Positions 11,651-25,567 are shown, numbered from the stretch's first letter. The stretch is 64,000 nucleotides of DNA from Opisthocomus hoazin (GCF_030867145.1 NC_134418.1:6754802-6818801); one strand, 5' to 3'. Notes: generated by a model from the sequence alone, not told the origin. Numbers and translations are program-made.

Positions 11651-14551
11651 TTGGGTTTCTTCAGGAAGGAAAATGCTGCTGAAGACCTGTGGTCATCTTC
11701 CTCTCAGTACTTTTTTTTCCTCTCTGCTGTGTGATCTGAAGCAAGTCTGGCTCTGTCACGTATCAGGGGCTTATCGGAGCTTACTCATTTTATTCAGTAA
11801 ATTTTGTCAGCAACGCTTCAGCAACTCCAGGTCTTAAAGAAAAGCTTGACATTTGATGGGCTTTTGTAGCAGTTCACTGGGCTGCAGCCGGAGGAGCCGT
11901 ACACGTTCCACTGCCTTTCTCCCTCCTGGAGACTGGGCAGCCGAGCACAACGATCTGGTTTATTAAAAACACAAGTGTCAGACCTGTGGCTGCCCCGTGG
12001 TGCTGGGAAATGTTCACGTCTTGGGGACCTGCTCCTCCAGACGGTCAGGTTGCCTTGCTGGTCACGAAGAATGGAGCAGGTCTGAAGACAGGAGGCGTTC
12101 ACAAAAGGAAAACAGCAGTTTGGGGTAAGTCAGCTCTCAGCGACCCTGCATGGGGTTCTCCTGGTGACGGAGCAGGATAACTCTCCTTCCCTGGAGGCCA
12201 AGCTGGATTTTAAGGCTTCAGGATTGTGGGATGCAGCTTAGCTTGAGCTGAGACCTGATGCAGCGCTGATGTCTAAGGGCCAGAGCTGCAGCAGTTGAAA
12301 TCAGCACCTCCCCTTTGACCTCAGCAGCCCTGCAACGCTTTGGTTCCTCATGTCTTAGGCATGGAATGATTTTATTTTTTTGTCCCCATGAGGTTTAAGA
12401 AAGCCATACTTCTGAAAATCGGCATCAGAAAACAAGAGATTGGTAAGGAGGGGGAGCAATCTCCCCCTGTGCACCCAAAAGCCACATCAAAGAAGAAGGT
12501 CTCAATGCAGTTAAATCTAGCACAGCCTGTAACAGACCAGGTCTGGTCCTGTGTCCTCAAGAGTTCGCAAGGCACATGGAACAAGTTCCTTCACCATGCA
12601 AGCAGCAGATCCAGCTATTTCCATCTTCTTTTGTTCCCCCATCATTTTCGTCATCTGCTGTTTCGTGCGGAGATCGCTGGGACAGTTACAGGAGGACCAC
12701 TTGGCTGGGCTGGGCTGTGTGGTGCCAGAGCAGGAACCGGTGGCTTTTGTTAGCCCCAGCTGATAAACCTCTCCCTCCAGCAGTCTCCTGGGGATATTCC
12801 CTCAGTTTCAGTGCTGCTCACCTCCCTCCTCTGCGGACGCATGTTCAGTGCGAAAGCACAAAGCAAAGCTCACTTGCACCTCTTATTTAATTCTGAATTT
12901 ATGTTGAAGCCTTAGGAGAATGCTGAGCTGACAAATCATGCCTTTTTGCTATCTTTTAGTGGATGCCATCAGATCATCTGCAGTGGTCTGACAGGTCACC
13001 TCCACAGTCTGCAAATCCTGGTGTTGACTACAGCAGCTTCACAGATGCATCTGTTGAACTTTTTCATGCCACAGTTGTGTTTGTTTTTAGGCATTGTGGA
13101 ATTGGTGATGAGTAGAACTTCTGTCCTTTTTTCTGGAGGCTTAACAATGTCAGAATGAAATACAAGTATAGATTTATCCCATAGTAGGATTTATCTTGCA
13201 CCGAAAGAAAAAAGGATTTTGCTCAAGTTGGAAGTTTTTTTGTGCTGAAGTCACCTTTGTCCTTGCAAAAATAACTGATGACAAAAAAGTAGCCAGCTTC
13301 TTTCTAAAGTGAAGATTTTTCTTTGAGGTTTTTCCTTTCGCTGAAACCTTGCTGATTCAGCAATTTCACTCTGCAAAGCTCCGCAGGACCAAGTTAGTAT
13401 TCTACTGAAATTCTTTGCTTTGGGATTAGTTCTTAAAATCAAATGTCTACAAAAGGTAGACTAAATGTCTAAACTAAATATGCAGGGGCTAATCCTCATT
13501 TCACGTATTTGCACTTAGATTTGGAGCACCAGCAGTGAAGTCGCTCCAGCTGCAGCACCTGAGACCTCGTGGTCTCTGTGAGATCTCTGCCTGGCTTTAT
13601 ATCCTTAAAAACTGCAATCACATCTTCATCACTTACATCACACACATGCACACAGAATCAGCTTTCACTAAATATACCTATTTTTAACATTGTGTAATAT
13701 ATTTTTCTGTTCATCCCGAAAGTTGCCTTGGCACTGGTGAAATCCCACAGAACTAATGACATTCAAATCTCTCTTTCAAAGCAATTTCTTCTATTCTTAT
13801 ATTCTGGGAAAGCTTTCAAACTCAGTTGCAGTGGAGAAAAGCAACGGCTGGCTGCCCACCCCTACTCTTCTATGGGAAGTACAGTCACCACATGACTAAA
13901 ATGATGAAATTTTTTTTCCTGCAGCCCCATCGTAGAGGAAAAGTGCAGGCTGGTCATGAAGGCTTGTCCTTTTGGTCTTATATATACATGGTCATATTTG
14001 TAGTATGTATTTGTCTCTGTACTGAAATAGCCACAAGTACCACTAGATGTCATGACTGCCTCACCGTTTGGCTTTCTTTTACTGAACAGCCTTGGCTGGA
14101 GAAGAACGCTTGCAGGTTTAGCTGAAGAGCAAAAACTAAGGACCATGCAACTAAGCATGGTGTTGGCAGTAACTTTTCTATGCTTTCTGTAGAGTGAGTG
14201 CACGGTATTTGTGGTGATGCTGTGGCTATTGATGCTTGTTGGTCCTGGAACTCATGAAGATCTGCCTCCTCCTACTGAAATGGTTAAGAAATAACAATAA
14301 CATCAGCTGAACATAATTAAGACAAACTCAGGGCATTTTTTTTCAAAGGGAGCTAAATATAGTGCCAAACTGCTGCAGAGCCCTGGTTTAGCAGCTTGTG
14401 GCAGAGAGGCAAATGATTGCAACATGAAGGAGCGAGTACAGTTGCGTTAGCCCGTGTGAAGGTCAGGGGAAGAATATTCTTCTGCCCTCCCCAGGGTGGT
14501 CTGATTTCTGTCTCCTCTGATGTCATCTGTAGGAACCTGTTCATCTTTTCA
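11651..14551. other. Intergenic sequence without recognisable genes
   Basis: About 2.9 kb of mixed sequence. No exon, RNA gene or repeat was supported. Confidence 0.4.
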
Positions 14552-14843
14552 TAAGGGTGTGTAGTGATAGGACAAGGGGGAACGGCTGTAAACTAAAAGA
14601 GGGCAGATTGAGATTAGATATTAGGAAGAAATTCTTCACCACGAGGGTGGTGAGGCACTGGCCCAGGCTGCCCAAAGAAGCTGTGGCTGCCCCCTCCCTG
14701 GCAGGGTTCAAGGCCAGGCTGGATGGAGCTCTGAGCAACCTGGGCTGGTGGAAGGGGTCCCTGCTCATGGCAGGGGGGTTGGAACCAGATGATCTTTAAG
14801 GTCCCCTCCAACCCAAACCATTCTATGATTCTATGATTCTGTG
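14552..14843 (+). mobile_element. CR1 3'-end fragment of a different subfamily
   Basis: The segment GATAGGACAAGGGGGAACGG through GGAAGAAATTCTTCACCACG to the tail CCATTCTATGATTCTATGAT is a CR1 3' end. Its sequence differs from the main group in this window (for example LPKEAVAAPSLAGFKARLDGAL in place of [11 protein letters not shown]), so it belongs to another subfamily. Confidence 0.9.
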
Positions 14844-15635
14844 ATCTTCAGAACTTAGCACTGAGGTGACCACAAAAGAAAAATACACCCTTTTCGGAGG
14901 GAGGTTCAAACTAATTATCTCCCACAAGCCTTTAGAGAATTTTTCTTCCTCCTCTAAACACACTGTAGTCAGCATACCAGCCCGTGCCATCATTATGCAC
15001 ATGAAAATAGTAACAAAGCTGAAGATAATTAGTTCATTTATTCACTCTGTCATGACCAGTAATTGCTCCTGTGGATTCCTTTTTCACTCCAATGACGAAA
15101 TTTATTACAAACAAAACCAAACTAAATTCCTGTGAAATTGCTATTAAAGCATTCCCTCAAGGTAAAAAATAAAGACTAAATACAATTTAAAAACAAAAAA
15201 GAAAAAAATAAGACAAAAGTGGTGGTCACAACAAACTGCACGTGACAAAAAGCAGTGGACATGTTCGGTGGGGGTGTTCTCGCAGTGCTGAATTTGTACC
15301 ACATACACCAGCCTTGTGCAATTTCTACTTCCCATCATTTCCACAGCGTCACATCTGTGTTCTCGACAAACGACGACTGGAGCCTCGCATCCCTGCCCAG
15401 CACCGCTGCACGTGTCGCTTCACAGCACGGACCGGCTGCTTTGTACTGGGTTCATTTTAGACAGCCTGGGGCTGAGCAGTGTTAATTCCCACTGCTGTTT
15501 CCACACAGAGCGGGGAAACTCCCACATATCTGCCGGGATAACGAATGTAACTACTATATCCGCAGGCATCTCCTCTCCAGCCCAGTGCTGACGAATTTTC
15601 GTGCAAACCAGACGTGCACAGCTCACACCTGTGCA
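14844..15635. other. Intergenic sequence, AT-rich then mixed
   Basis: No supported feature. An adenine-rich patch lies at 15,163-15,222. Confidence 0.4.
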
Positions 15636-15799
15636 TTGCCACACTGCCCAGGGAGGTGGTTGAGTCGCCATCCCTGGATGTGTTCAAAAAATGTGTAGAT
15701 GTGGCACTTCAGGACATGGTTTAGCAGGCGTGGTGGTGTTGAGTTGACGGTTGGACTTGATGATCTCAGAGGTCTTTTCCAACCTTAATGATTCTATTC
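15636..15799 (+). mobile_element. CR1 3'-end fragment
   Basis: CTGCCCAGGGAGGTGGTTGA, GATGTGTTCAAAAAATGTGTAG, and the end GATGATCTCAGAGGTCTTTTCC...AATGATTCTATT match a CR1 3' terminus of the type also present on the minus strand at 46.2 kb. The copy is short and 5'-truncated. Confidence 0.85.
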
Positions 15800-17560
15800 C
15801 GTGCCACCCGTACAGACCTGCTATAAGCTTTCCGCATTGCGTCCCACACACTGGCTATCAGCATCCAGCCTAGTGTACACACCAGGATGGTCTTTCGGGC
15901 TTGATTCATCTGGCTGCTGGTACTCTGCATCCAAGGCAATGATTAAGCCAAGGAAAAAGCTGGTTTAACTTCATCCCTAAAATGGAGAAGAAATGGAAAA
16001 GTCCAGGAACTCTGTGTCCCACCACTTAAATTCTTCAGCTAAATTCATTCATATCCTGAATGTCCTTTTGTAAAAGCAGAGTGCTTTTAATGGGAAAGGG
16101 ATTAAAGATCCCACAGAAATAAATGGCACTTTTAGCTTGAATGTGCTGTGGATCGGACCTCCAGTGGGTAATGGAGGAAATCCACTGGAGGCTCTCCCAC
16201 CCACAGCTCTCCCACAGCTCGGAGGTATCCCACCACGGGACATCAGAAGCACGCAGGCGCAGAGTGCTTTTCCTGAACAAGGGGCATTTTTTGGCTCAGT
16301 GGGGTTTCCGCTTGGTTGCACCACTTCAGGGGGTACTGCAGGGGATTATTAGCTGTCTGCTCTCACACTCCACTGAAACACCCAGGGACATTTACTGTCA
16401 AACAGAAATATTTGCAATATTGAAAATCACTGGGATTATTTACAGGTTTAGGATTACATGAGCCCAAGTCCCAGAGAAGGCCACAGTGAAATGCTGCTCA
16501 TCGTACATCTGCAGGTGACAAAATATGATTTTTATTGGAGATACATGTACAGCAATCAGAAAATCATACCTTCTACAGTGATACACATAAAGACATTCAC
16601 AAGAGAAGTTTCAAAATGGCCAATTTCTCAGTTATTTACATCATCCTTATGACCAAACACTTTGAAGAAACAGTTGTATAAAGGAGAGCTAGGGTTGTAA
16701 TCTGATCTCAGATAGTCATCATCTTAAAAGTCTTAATTAGTCAAAGATGACAAGTAAATTCTAACATGTGAAAAGGCACACACGTAGCCACAGAGGAGAC
16801 CTTGAACGCATCATTGGAGAGTGCAGGAGGGCAAAGGTCCTAGCTGCAGGGACCGATCTGTGTGCTCATTGGATATCCATCCTTTTTCCCCACAAGCTGG
16901 AGCAATGCCTGTGTATTCCCTGTGTCTTTAGTTCCTCACGTCCATCTCCTACCTGCTGCTTTCGAGGTCAGTCCAGTGTCCCCTTCTCATCCACACTGGC
17001 CTTCTGCCATGCTGGCTCTGCTTCCTCCATGCTGGGGTGGATTGCAGAGGAGGTGGACTCCAGAGGAGGAGGTGGACTGCAGAGGAGGAGGAGGACCACG
17101 GGTTAGGAGATGGATCACAGGGGAGGAGGTGGCCCACAGCTCTCCACTGATGGATTGTAACATGAATCCAGGGTGGCACAAAGGTGTCTGAACTGCCTCA
17201 CCCATCTCGAAGCTTGGCCAGATGGTTCCCACCCTGGTTGTCTACATTCACCTAATTTGCACGACTTGCCTGTTATGAGATCATTTACGACAGCTGCTTT
17301 AGTCAAATGCCTCTTCCACACTTTAAAGTAATGCTTTTTTTGTCTGTCTGGCTTCAGATGCAGACTAAAACCCACGGAGGCCAATAGGTCTACTCATGCT
17401 TACACGCTTTGCTAAATGAGCATTTTTGTTAGGCTCAGTGATGCTTGCTTTTGAGATAATACCAAATCACAGCTCACCCAAGCCTGGTGCCAACTGCCCT
17501 TCATGTGCAGAGGGGAAAGAAACTCAGCCTATAATTTACCCCAGGGTGGATATGTAGAAT
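15800..17560. other. Intergenic sequence with a small degenerate GGAGGTGGACT repeat
   Basis: Mostly featureless. At about 17,036-17,140 a short purine-rich motif (GAGGTGGACTCCAGAGGAGG and variants) recurs four to five times. Confidence 0.4.
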
Positions 17561-17853
17561 GGAAAAGGAAAAGGAAAAGGAAGGGGAAGGGGAAGGGGAA
17601 GGGGAAGGGGAAGGGGAAGGGGAAGGGGAAAGGAGAAGAGAAGAGAAGAAGAGAAGCGAAGAGAAGCAAAGAAAAGAAGAAAAGAAAAGAAAAGAAAAGA
17701 AAAGAAAAGAAAAGAAAAGAAAAGAAAAGAAAAGAAAAGAAAAGAAAAGAAAAGAAAAGAAAAGAAAAGAAAAGAAAAGAAAAGAAAAGAAAAGAAAAGA
17801 AAAGAAAAGAAAAGAAAAGAAAAGAAAAGAAAAGAGAAAAGGAGAAAAGGAAA
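17561..17853 (+). repeat. Polypurine microsatellite: GGAAAA, GGGGAA and a long (AAAAG)n array
   Basis: About 293 bases are purine on the plus strand with only two interruptions (C at 17,657 and 17,667). It begins with GGAAAA units, passes through about nine GGGGAA units, and ends with about 31 near-perfect AAAAG units (about 17,680-17,834). The Lys/Glu/Arg-only open frames over it are low-complexity artefacts. Confidence 0.97.
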
Positions 17854-20800
17854 CTTTTTCCCCCCTCCTATCCTCAGTACGTACCCAGTTTTGCTAAGTC
17901 AGTCTAGCAGTTCCTAGATGAAAACATGAACAATCCTCGCTATACATGTAGCCCATCTCCTGCCCCATGTCAGCCTGGAGAAGCACTGTGTGAGACCCAG
18001 GCAGGCTTCCTCCCTTCTTCATACTGCTCGAGCTGTGCCACCTGGACGACCTCGTCCTCAGGGTGTGGAGGGATGGAGCTGTCTCAGAGACGCCCTAGGT
18101 GATCATCTTCAAGACACCCAAGGTTCATTGTGTATTTTGCGTCCACTGCATGAACGGACATCCCCAAGCATCACATGTATTCGTCTGGAGAGTCCTTGTG
18201 TGTTTCCAGAAAAACAGGATGGTTTCAAACCATCCGTTTATCAACAGGGGTGACAACTAGTATTGCCAGGTGACAACTGAGAGCCCTCACCTCTTCGGTC
18301 TTCTTGCAACCATATCACAAACAACCCCATGGCTGGTCAGGTTTGGTCACGACCCAGCAATGCTCTTTAGCAACCCGGCTGCTGGCATCTGAGTGCGTTA
18401 AATGACACCTTCAGGGTGGTGAAGATGATGGCAGGGTTGATGCAGTGGCAAGCGCTGGATGCAGGGAGTGACCGGCTGCCTGGCCAGCAGCCCCATCCCC
18501 AGCACAGCCACGTTTCACCATCCATCTGACGGGGAGTTCAATAACATAAATTTGAGTGTGTTGTTCTCGGTCTTACTCTGCAAAAATCAGCTATCGCGTT
18601 TCTGCCGTGCCCTGGCTGGTTCCCAGAAAGTGCTCCCTGCTCCCACCGAGGTTTCGTGGGACCTTCCAGCTCATGAATCTCCGTATCCTCCCCTCGGTGT
18701 AGAACAAGCCCCATAAATGTGTTGCATCATGGGGGTTTCTATGAATCGCATAGATTTTTAAAACCACATTTCACTCAAAATTTCAAAACATCTTCCTTCT
18801 CCATCTTTGGAGACGTTTCTAGCTAACACTGATTTGTTGTTCATTAGCTTCACCTGTCTCACTGGAGTTGTTCCTGCTTCACGTGGAGGTGAGGAACTGT
18901 GGGTCATCGCTCTCTGATCAGTATAAGCCTTTTACTAGATCACACTTTCCTATCAAGTAAGCAACAGCTTGGGCTGACATGAAGTACTCTACATATTTTC
19001 TGGAGTAGATCTGAAAAAATATTTTTGCATCCTCCATTGAATATTCTGAATTCAGGAGAATTTTGTATCCATCCTTTTCACTTGGACCCATCCCTACCAA
19101 AATTGCATTTTCCGCTTTAAGTAATGTAATGCTTTGCTAAAGTGTCATCATGGTTCTCTGACGTTGAGAGACTGGGAGGCAGGAGGGGATGTGGGTTGCA
19201 TTTATCTGGGGTGGGCACTTCCAGGAGGTGATGGGTCCAGCCTAAAATAGATGGGGTGGATCCATTTGGCTCTTTCCACGGGACTCCACATTTCCTCAAG
19301 CTAACTGCTTCACGTTGCTTTTGAGTGGGAATTTATCTGAGACAAATCCTATTACTGATGCAGTAAAACTAGGAATAAGTTGCTCCTGGTCCTGCTATAA
19401 CTGTGTATTTGATCAGCAAAATGGGTGCAGAGATAGATCAATAGACGGATAAATGTATTTTAGCAGACAATATTTGTCCGTGCTTGGCCAGCCGTCTGGC
19501 TAAATAGCAATATTGATCCTGTAAATAATGACATCCCTAAAATATCTAACTTACTTCTCAAGCAGTAAATACAGGCCTTGGGACACGAATTTCTCCAGTG
19601 AATTTTTCTTGGAAAAAGCAGCCATCCACCGCAGAGTAACTGCATAACGTGGACTCTCTCTCACACTGGTTGTATCTTACATATTGCTCTTAAATTAGTC
19701 AAATGAAGACTAGAAAGATATCAGGTTTCTTTTCCCTCTCATTTACTGGATATTCAGTTTGGAACATTGAGTATTATTTAATCCAGAAATGTTCAAGTTT
19801 TCTAAGTGGTCATTGATCAAAAGGTAGCTCATTTGTTCCTTTACAATCAAAATGTTCCCAATCTGGATGATTGAAATAAGCTACAAGAACTCACATTAAG
19901 CACTTAGTGACTGCAATCCTTTTATGAAGCTGAGTATAAAAGCTGTGTTAAAACACAAAACGCATCTAGAAATGGCATATGATCCCCCATGTGAAATGCT
20001 GCCTGTCTGGGAGCTTAAAAACACATCCATTTGACTTCCAGAAAAGAAACTTCATACCTTTTCTATCTTTTTTTACAGGACCCAAAACTAATTCAGTTGA
20101 GAAAATGATAAAGGGAAGCAATTTCCCAGGCAAGATAGATTAAAAAATACCAAACGTCTGAATAATGTTTTGATGTGATTTTGACTAATACACGTGGCAG
20201 AACATTGCTGGCACTTCCAGCTAAACAATCCTGCGAGCAGAGGAGATTTTTCTAATGATGTTTCTACAACTGAGGGTGTTCAATCTGGTAAAACTTTAAT
20301 GCCGACTTGCTTTATAGGCTATAAAAAGTCCATAGTGCTGGGAAGACACAGCCCTTGGCCAACCCAGATGCTGGTGACGCAACAGTGTCGGTCAGGCTGA
20401 GCATCCGAGGAACTGGAAACCAAGCACTATGGGCATCAGAGGTAGCAACACGTCAACCCAACGTGTCCCATGAGCTGTGTCCATGTGGGCTGGGTGAAGA
20501 AAGGAGGCGGCAGCTGGGCTGGGGAGCATGGAGCTACCCGCTTTCATGGGATAACCAGAATGAGGGATATCTGCACTAGAAGATGCATCCCCCATAAAAC
20601 AAACCTGTGGATTAAAAGTGAATTTTGTAATGGTCTTCAGCAATTTTTCTATCCTGGAGGAAAGGGGTGCTGCGAGGCGGTGGAGGAGTAAGGAGGCCCT
20701 TTGTGGAGTACTGGTTCTGTAGTTACTAGGGATGCACGCAGAAAATACTGCAGCAGGGGCTTCACCGCAGGCAGAGCCTCATGGATTATGAGTTACAGCA

Positions 20801-21704
20801 ATGGCTGTCACAGAGAAACACAACACTGAGAGCGATCTAGTTCCTCTGAAACGCTCATTTCTCTTCAAGTTGAAAAACAAACTTTTTTTGCTAAAAAGTC
20901 ATCTCTCCAGTCCCACATAAAACTGTCTGATACCGTTCCCTTCCGATACCCAAGAGATATGGCTAAGTAAAGAAGGGATTAATCAGTTTTATAACACAAC
21001 ATTCAAAACAAAATAATTTGTGAAGCACCTTTTGCACTGGCTGTACTGCTCTGCTTTCCCAGCTAGCACAAACGCCCAAATGCCACCTTGAGTTTCAAAT
21101 ATTCCAGCAAAGTAAAACTCAAGTGGATTCTCTGCAGATACCTGCCAACGTTACTCTTTCCTCATTAAAACTGTTTGCATATCAGTTAACCAATAACTAC
21201 AGAGACAATTCTCTGTATTCCCAATTACTGTCCCTCAATTTGTTTTCCAGGATAAGCTTTTCTTTGTTTAAAACCCAGGTAGAAAGGTCACCGTTGATGA
21301 GATATTAATAGCTAAAGGATCTGTAGAAGCCGTTCACTTCCTTTAATCCATCCGTTGCCCTCCAGTAGGAACAGGCTCCATCCCTGGCAGGATGACCAAT
21401 GCCTTGTTCCAAATTCAGTGCACAGAGCTGGACCTATCTGTGCCATCCAGACGTATACAAGCAACACTGCCAAAATCTTGGATCAGGGCAATGATTTTGT
21501 TGAGGATCCTGCCCTGGGTTCCTAGGATGAGTCCCCGCATCCAAAGATACAGTTGTAGTAGGCTTGGCTGGCCACAGCCATGCTTCTTTTCCTCCAGCTA
21601 CTGCTAGTCACCATGCTGAAGGCACGATGGGCTGGGTTACAGAAGACGGACCCAAATACAAAACCCCCATCCTTGGGGACCTCGTGCTGTTTATGGTGAA
21701 GCCG
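17854..21704. other. Intergenic sequence without recognisable genes
   Basis: About 3.9 kb of moderately AT-rich sequence. No exon, RNA gene or repeat was supported. Confidence 0.4.
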
Positions 21705-21812
21705 GTGCCATCTAGTGGAAGGTGTCCCTGCCCATGGCAGGGGGTTGGAACTAGATGATCTTTAAGGTCGCTTCTAACCCAAACCATTCTGTGATTTGAT
21801 GATTCTATGATT
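21705..21812 (+). mobile_element. CR1 3'-terminal fragment
   Basis: GGAACTAGATGATCTTTAAGG and the tail AACCATTCTGTGATTTGATG identify about 108 bp of CR1 3' end. It is close in type to the copy ending at 14,843. Confidence 0.85.
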
Positions 21813-24800
21813 TTGACTTCACTACCACATATAGAGAAACACTGTTAACTATGGGCCACTGGAGACACTCATGCCACCAGTTCCCTGGTGGGCATTTGTC
21901 CAGGTCATTGCAGGAGCACAGAAGGGTGGATAGTTCTGGGGTGAATCCTTCCAGCCCAGGTATCCCTCCCAAACCTCAGTAGATCCATAAGACATGGACC
22001 TCTGTACAATAATATCTCCTGCTCCACAGCAACCCCTTGCCAAGCTTCCAAAGATCAGGTGAGGGAGCTGTAGTAGTCACGGGCTGTTGGGGAGCCTCCT
22101 GCCCAAGAGAGCCCAGGGAGGGCACTTGAGTCATGGCACACTTGAAAAGGCTGTAGGTTGATAGCCAGGGCTCATCACATCAGCAAATGCACAGCAAAAA
22201 TGTAGAGACTCAGCAAAAACATGGAGTGCAGACCTCAACACCCTGTCAAGAGTCAACACATGTTGCTCGAGCTCTCAAATAAACCACGACCACAGGAGCC
22301 TTCTGCACACAAGTGACCTGCGGAGAAGCCTTTAAGTGGTGGTCTGCAGCAAAGTGGCTGAGTTTTCCCAAGGTGCTCACGTAGTGGATCATATCCTGAA
22401 GCCACGTCACCAGCTCCATAGAGAGAAACGGTGAGCATCTGCTTCCTCTTCAGTTACACAAGATTTTGGTACAACAGTTACGAGCGGTTGGATTTGACCC
22501 TTCACTGATCTGGACTAGCCCTCACTAAGCTACATATAAAAGTAAAGAAAAGAATTATAATCTCCCCTTCGAAAAACAACACTCATGTAAGGATTAGAGG
22601 AAGGCAAGCCTGTCTTTTTTTCAGTAAGGAACGAAAATAGTACGAACAGCATCACAGCGTACCGTCTAGATTTACAGCGGGGTTTTTCAGTTTAATTTGT
22701 CACTGCCAAATACATTACGTTGGCATTAAACTGTACAGGTTATTAAATACTGATTACAAGAAGACAGTGCACTGTGGCAGGCAAATAACCTGCAAGTTAC
22801 TGAAATTAAGGCTTTGAAAAGGTTTTAAAAGAATTAATGTTTAATTAATGATTTTGATCTATAAGTCATTCCAGTAATAGCTTCAGTAAGAAATTACACA
22901 AACCTGTGAGACGAAGATGTAAGTAGAAAGGATACTTGATGTTAGGTTTTATTTTAATTAATCCTGCATTAGAAGACCACCACGAGGGAATTCAGTGTTT
23001 GGTGCACAATAAAAGGACCATTCCAGTTAGCAGGCACTTCAGCTTCTGTGGGGTTTTTTTTGCATGATCAAATTTATATGCACATATTTTTAACAATACA
23101 GCATGAGATGAATTTTGGATTTAGGGTGATTAAGAATATTCCTAATTCAACACCCCAAGTGAACTTAGATATTAAAGTGTAGGGAGGTTTACAGGTATGA
23201 GATGGTTGTCTTCACAGTCACTTTTTTTCTGCCACTGAATTTCATCTTTCTGCTCCTGACTTCCAGAAAAAACATAAATCAGCAGCAGCATTTAACTTTC
23301 CAACATGACTGATGATTTATGTTAGAAAACTTGCCTTACACAAAGACATTCTTGTACAAAGTCTTCCCTTTTTTTCACTAAAAAAAGTAGTTTATGTAAT
23401 TTCTCATAGTCAAACCCAAGTCACTGACCCTTTCTTTACTGTTTTGCTCCCTACATTTACATCCATGACCTGACATGATTTTCACAAGGCTGTAAGTGCA
23501 ATTAAGGAAGTTCGAAAGATGTTTGTGTCAGCAGCTGTGAAAATACAAAAAGAAAAGCCCACTGAACTGAAAACAATAAATATCTGGTATCAGTTTTCCT
23601 ACAGAGATGATGTTACAAAGACTCTTCTACAGAAAAATTTTCATCAGGGAATTTCAGGGCAATTTGTAGTGCCCTGTCAGGAGACAAATCCCACGCCAGA
23701 GTCAAGATACTGAAATAGCGAGTCTGTCAGGTTCCATAATTATACAGGGGCTTTTTAACTCTTCAGTCCTGATGGGCTTAGGAAATACAGGCACGATACA
23801 ACTCCCGTTAAATACTGGAAGGGGAAATGAATAAACTTTAGAAGTTTTAGGTACAAAAAAACGGCAGCTTATAGCTCTTTAAGTTCATCTTAAAGCTGAA
23901 GTGCATCACCTTTTTGCTGATGCACTGAGTAAAAAACTGCAGAGAAATTTTGGAGGATTCACAAGGCTTGATAAATTTGAAAAATCACTTTGAAAATGAA
24001 GACTTCTTTCCTTGTTTGACTCCTTTCCTGGTGCAGCTGGACCAAAGCCAACGTCACTACACAATATTCGGCTAAAGCCACCTGGCTACAAAATGGATCT
24101 GGCTTTATGTTTAAAGGATATTAATACTTGTTACAGCTTACTAATACTCACTACAACTAATTTTTATCACTGGTTATAATATGCTTATTTTCTCCTTATC
24201 ACTTTGGCTATAATCATTTGGTTTAATACATAGAGCACACATCTCTATGCTGCCTGTTTAATTATTTTCATTTCTTTTTATGTCACATTTCTCAGAACAA
24301 TAATTAAGTCAGATCATAAATCCTGTCCTACAGTGACAATAATAAAAACCCCACAGACGGTCATAGTTGCTGTATAATATGGAGCACAGTGATTTACTTT
24401 AACTAAACACTTAATTTCTTTCTACTTCGTTTAATTAATTCTGCTTAATTATTTAACCTATTAACCAAAGCTTAATTTAATTGAATCCGAAGCACTTTTA
24501 CTGTATTTATATTGCTTATTTTTTTGGAATGGGATTAGTGTTTCATTAGCCCTCTTGCTCATTAATTTCAGTGCTGCTGTAGCTCTTTCTTGAAACGTTT
24601 GTGTTCTCCAGGGCCGAGTTAATCCATAATTCAGTGGTAGCGGTGAATCGGTGGTGCATTACCCGCTGCGCATGCTCCAAAAGGCGACGCAGGCTTTGCG
24701 TGCCGGGGAAGGACCGCGTCGTCGCGCCGTGGTCAGCGTCGGGTAACAGGCCCCGCCGCGGCAATGCTTCCTCAGTAGCCACAGCCATCCTGCCTCGGGC

Positions 24801-25567
24801 TTTAAAAGGACACCTCCTTCCATCTGCTTTCTTTTTTTTTTTCCCCAATGCTATCTTCTAAAAATATGTCCCTGCTCTTCTTCCCAAGCTGCAAGGGAGC
24901 AGGGTGGGACTGACGTGGCAGCGTCATTCCTGAAGGCTTCCTAAGGCTCTTTTGAAGAGCACCTTGAGAAATCAAAGTCCAAACACTTTCCAGTCACAGT
25001 CCACAACGCCACAGTGCAAACCAGCCAAGGTGTTAATATCAAATTCATCAAACTCAAGCCAAAGAGCTGTTGGGAGCAGCTCACCGGTGTGGCCACAGCT
25101 GAACTGTCCCTGCCCAGGGAAGTCGTGGGTACCTGCAGTGCCTGCCCTCATCTACCATGGCATGCTCACCTGTAAACCGTTATCTCTCAAAAAAAACCCA
25201 ACATAATGACAATGGAGATGGTCTAGAAAAGCAAGGATGAGGGACTAGAAATAGCTCTGCTGCCTGTAGACTTAATTTTCATCAAACACACTCATGGCTA
25301 GGCAGCTAAGCATCAGCATAAGCAGGCTGTGTCGGTGACAGGGCAGAGCCATGGCACGGCAAAGCCATGCTGGGAGGAGACGGACTCCCTGCACCATCTC
25401 TCAGTGTGCCCCACACATGCTGGTAGATGAAGATGTGGATGGTCATGACAGGTTGGTGAGCCCGGCAGCCTCTGAGGGAAAGGACCAGACCTTTCTTAAG
25501 AGACCCTTAACTCAAAAATCCATCTACTCACTCTGAAAATCTGAGCCGGGGCAGTTTGCACGAAGGA
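21813..25567. other. Intergenic AT-rich block with homeodomain-type sites and an isolated CpG patch
   Basis: From about 22,600 to 24,560 the sequence is AT-rich, with repeated TTAATTAA/TAATTA cores (near 22,842, 22,955, 24,258, 24,303, 24,430 and 24,475). At about 24,640-24,790 a CpG-rich patch with an NRF1-like TGCGCATGC core stands out. No coding exon was recognised. This is a candidate regulatory region by composition only. Confidence 0.35.

Noticed and set aside
17503-17907. Lys/Glu/Arg-rich open frames of 112-134 codons
   Set aside because: They are translations of the GGGGAA and AAAAG microsatellite, without promoter or splice evidence.
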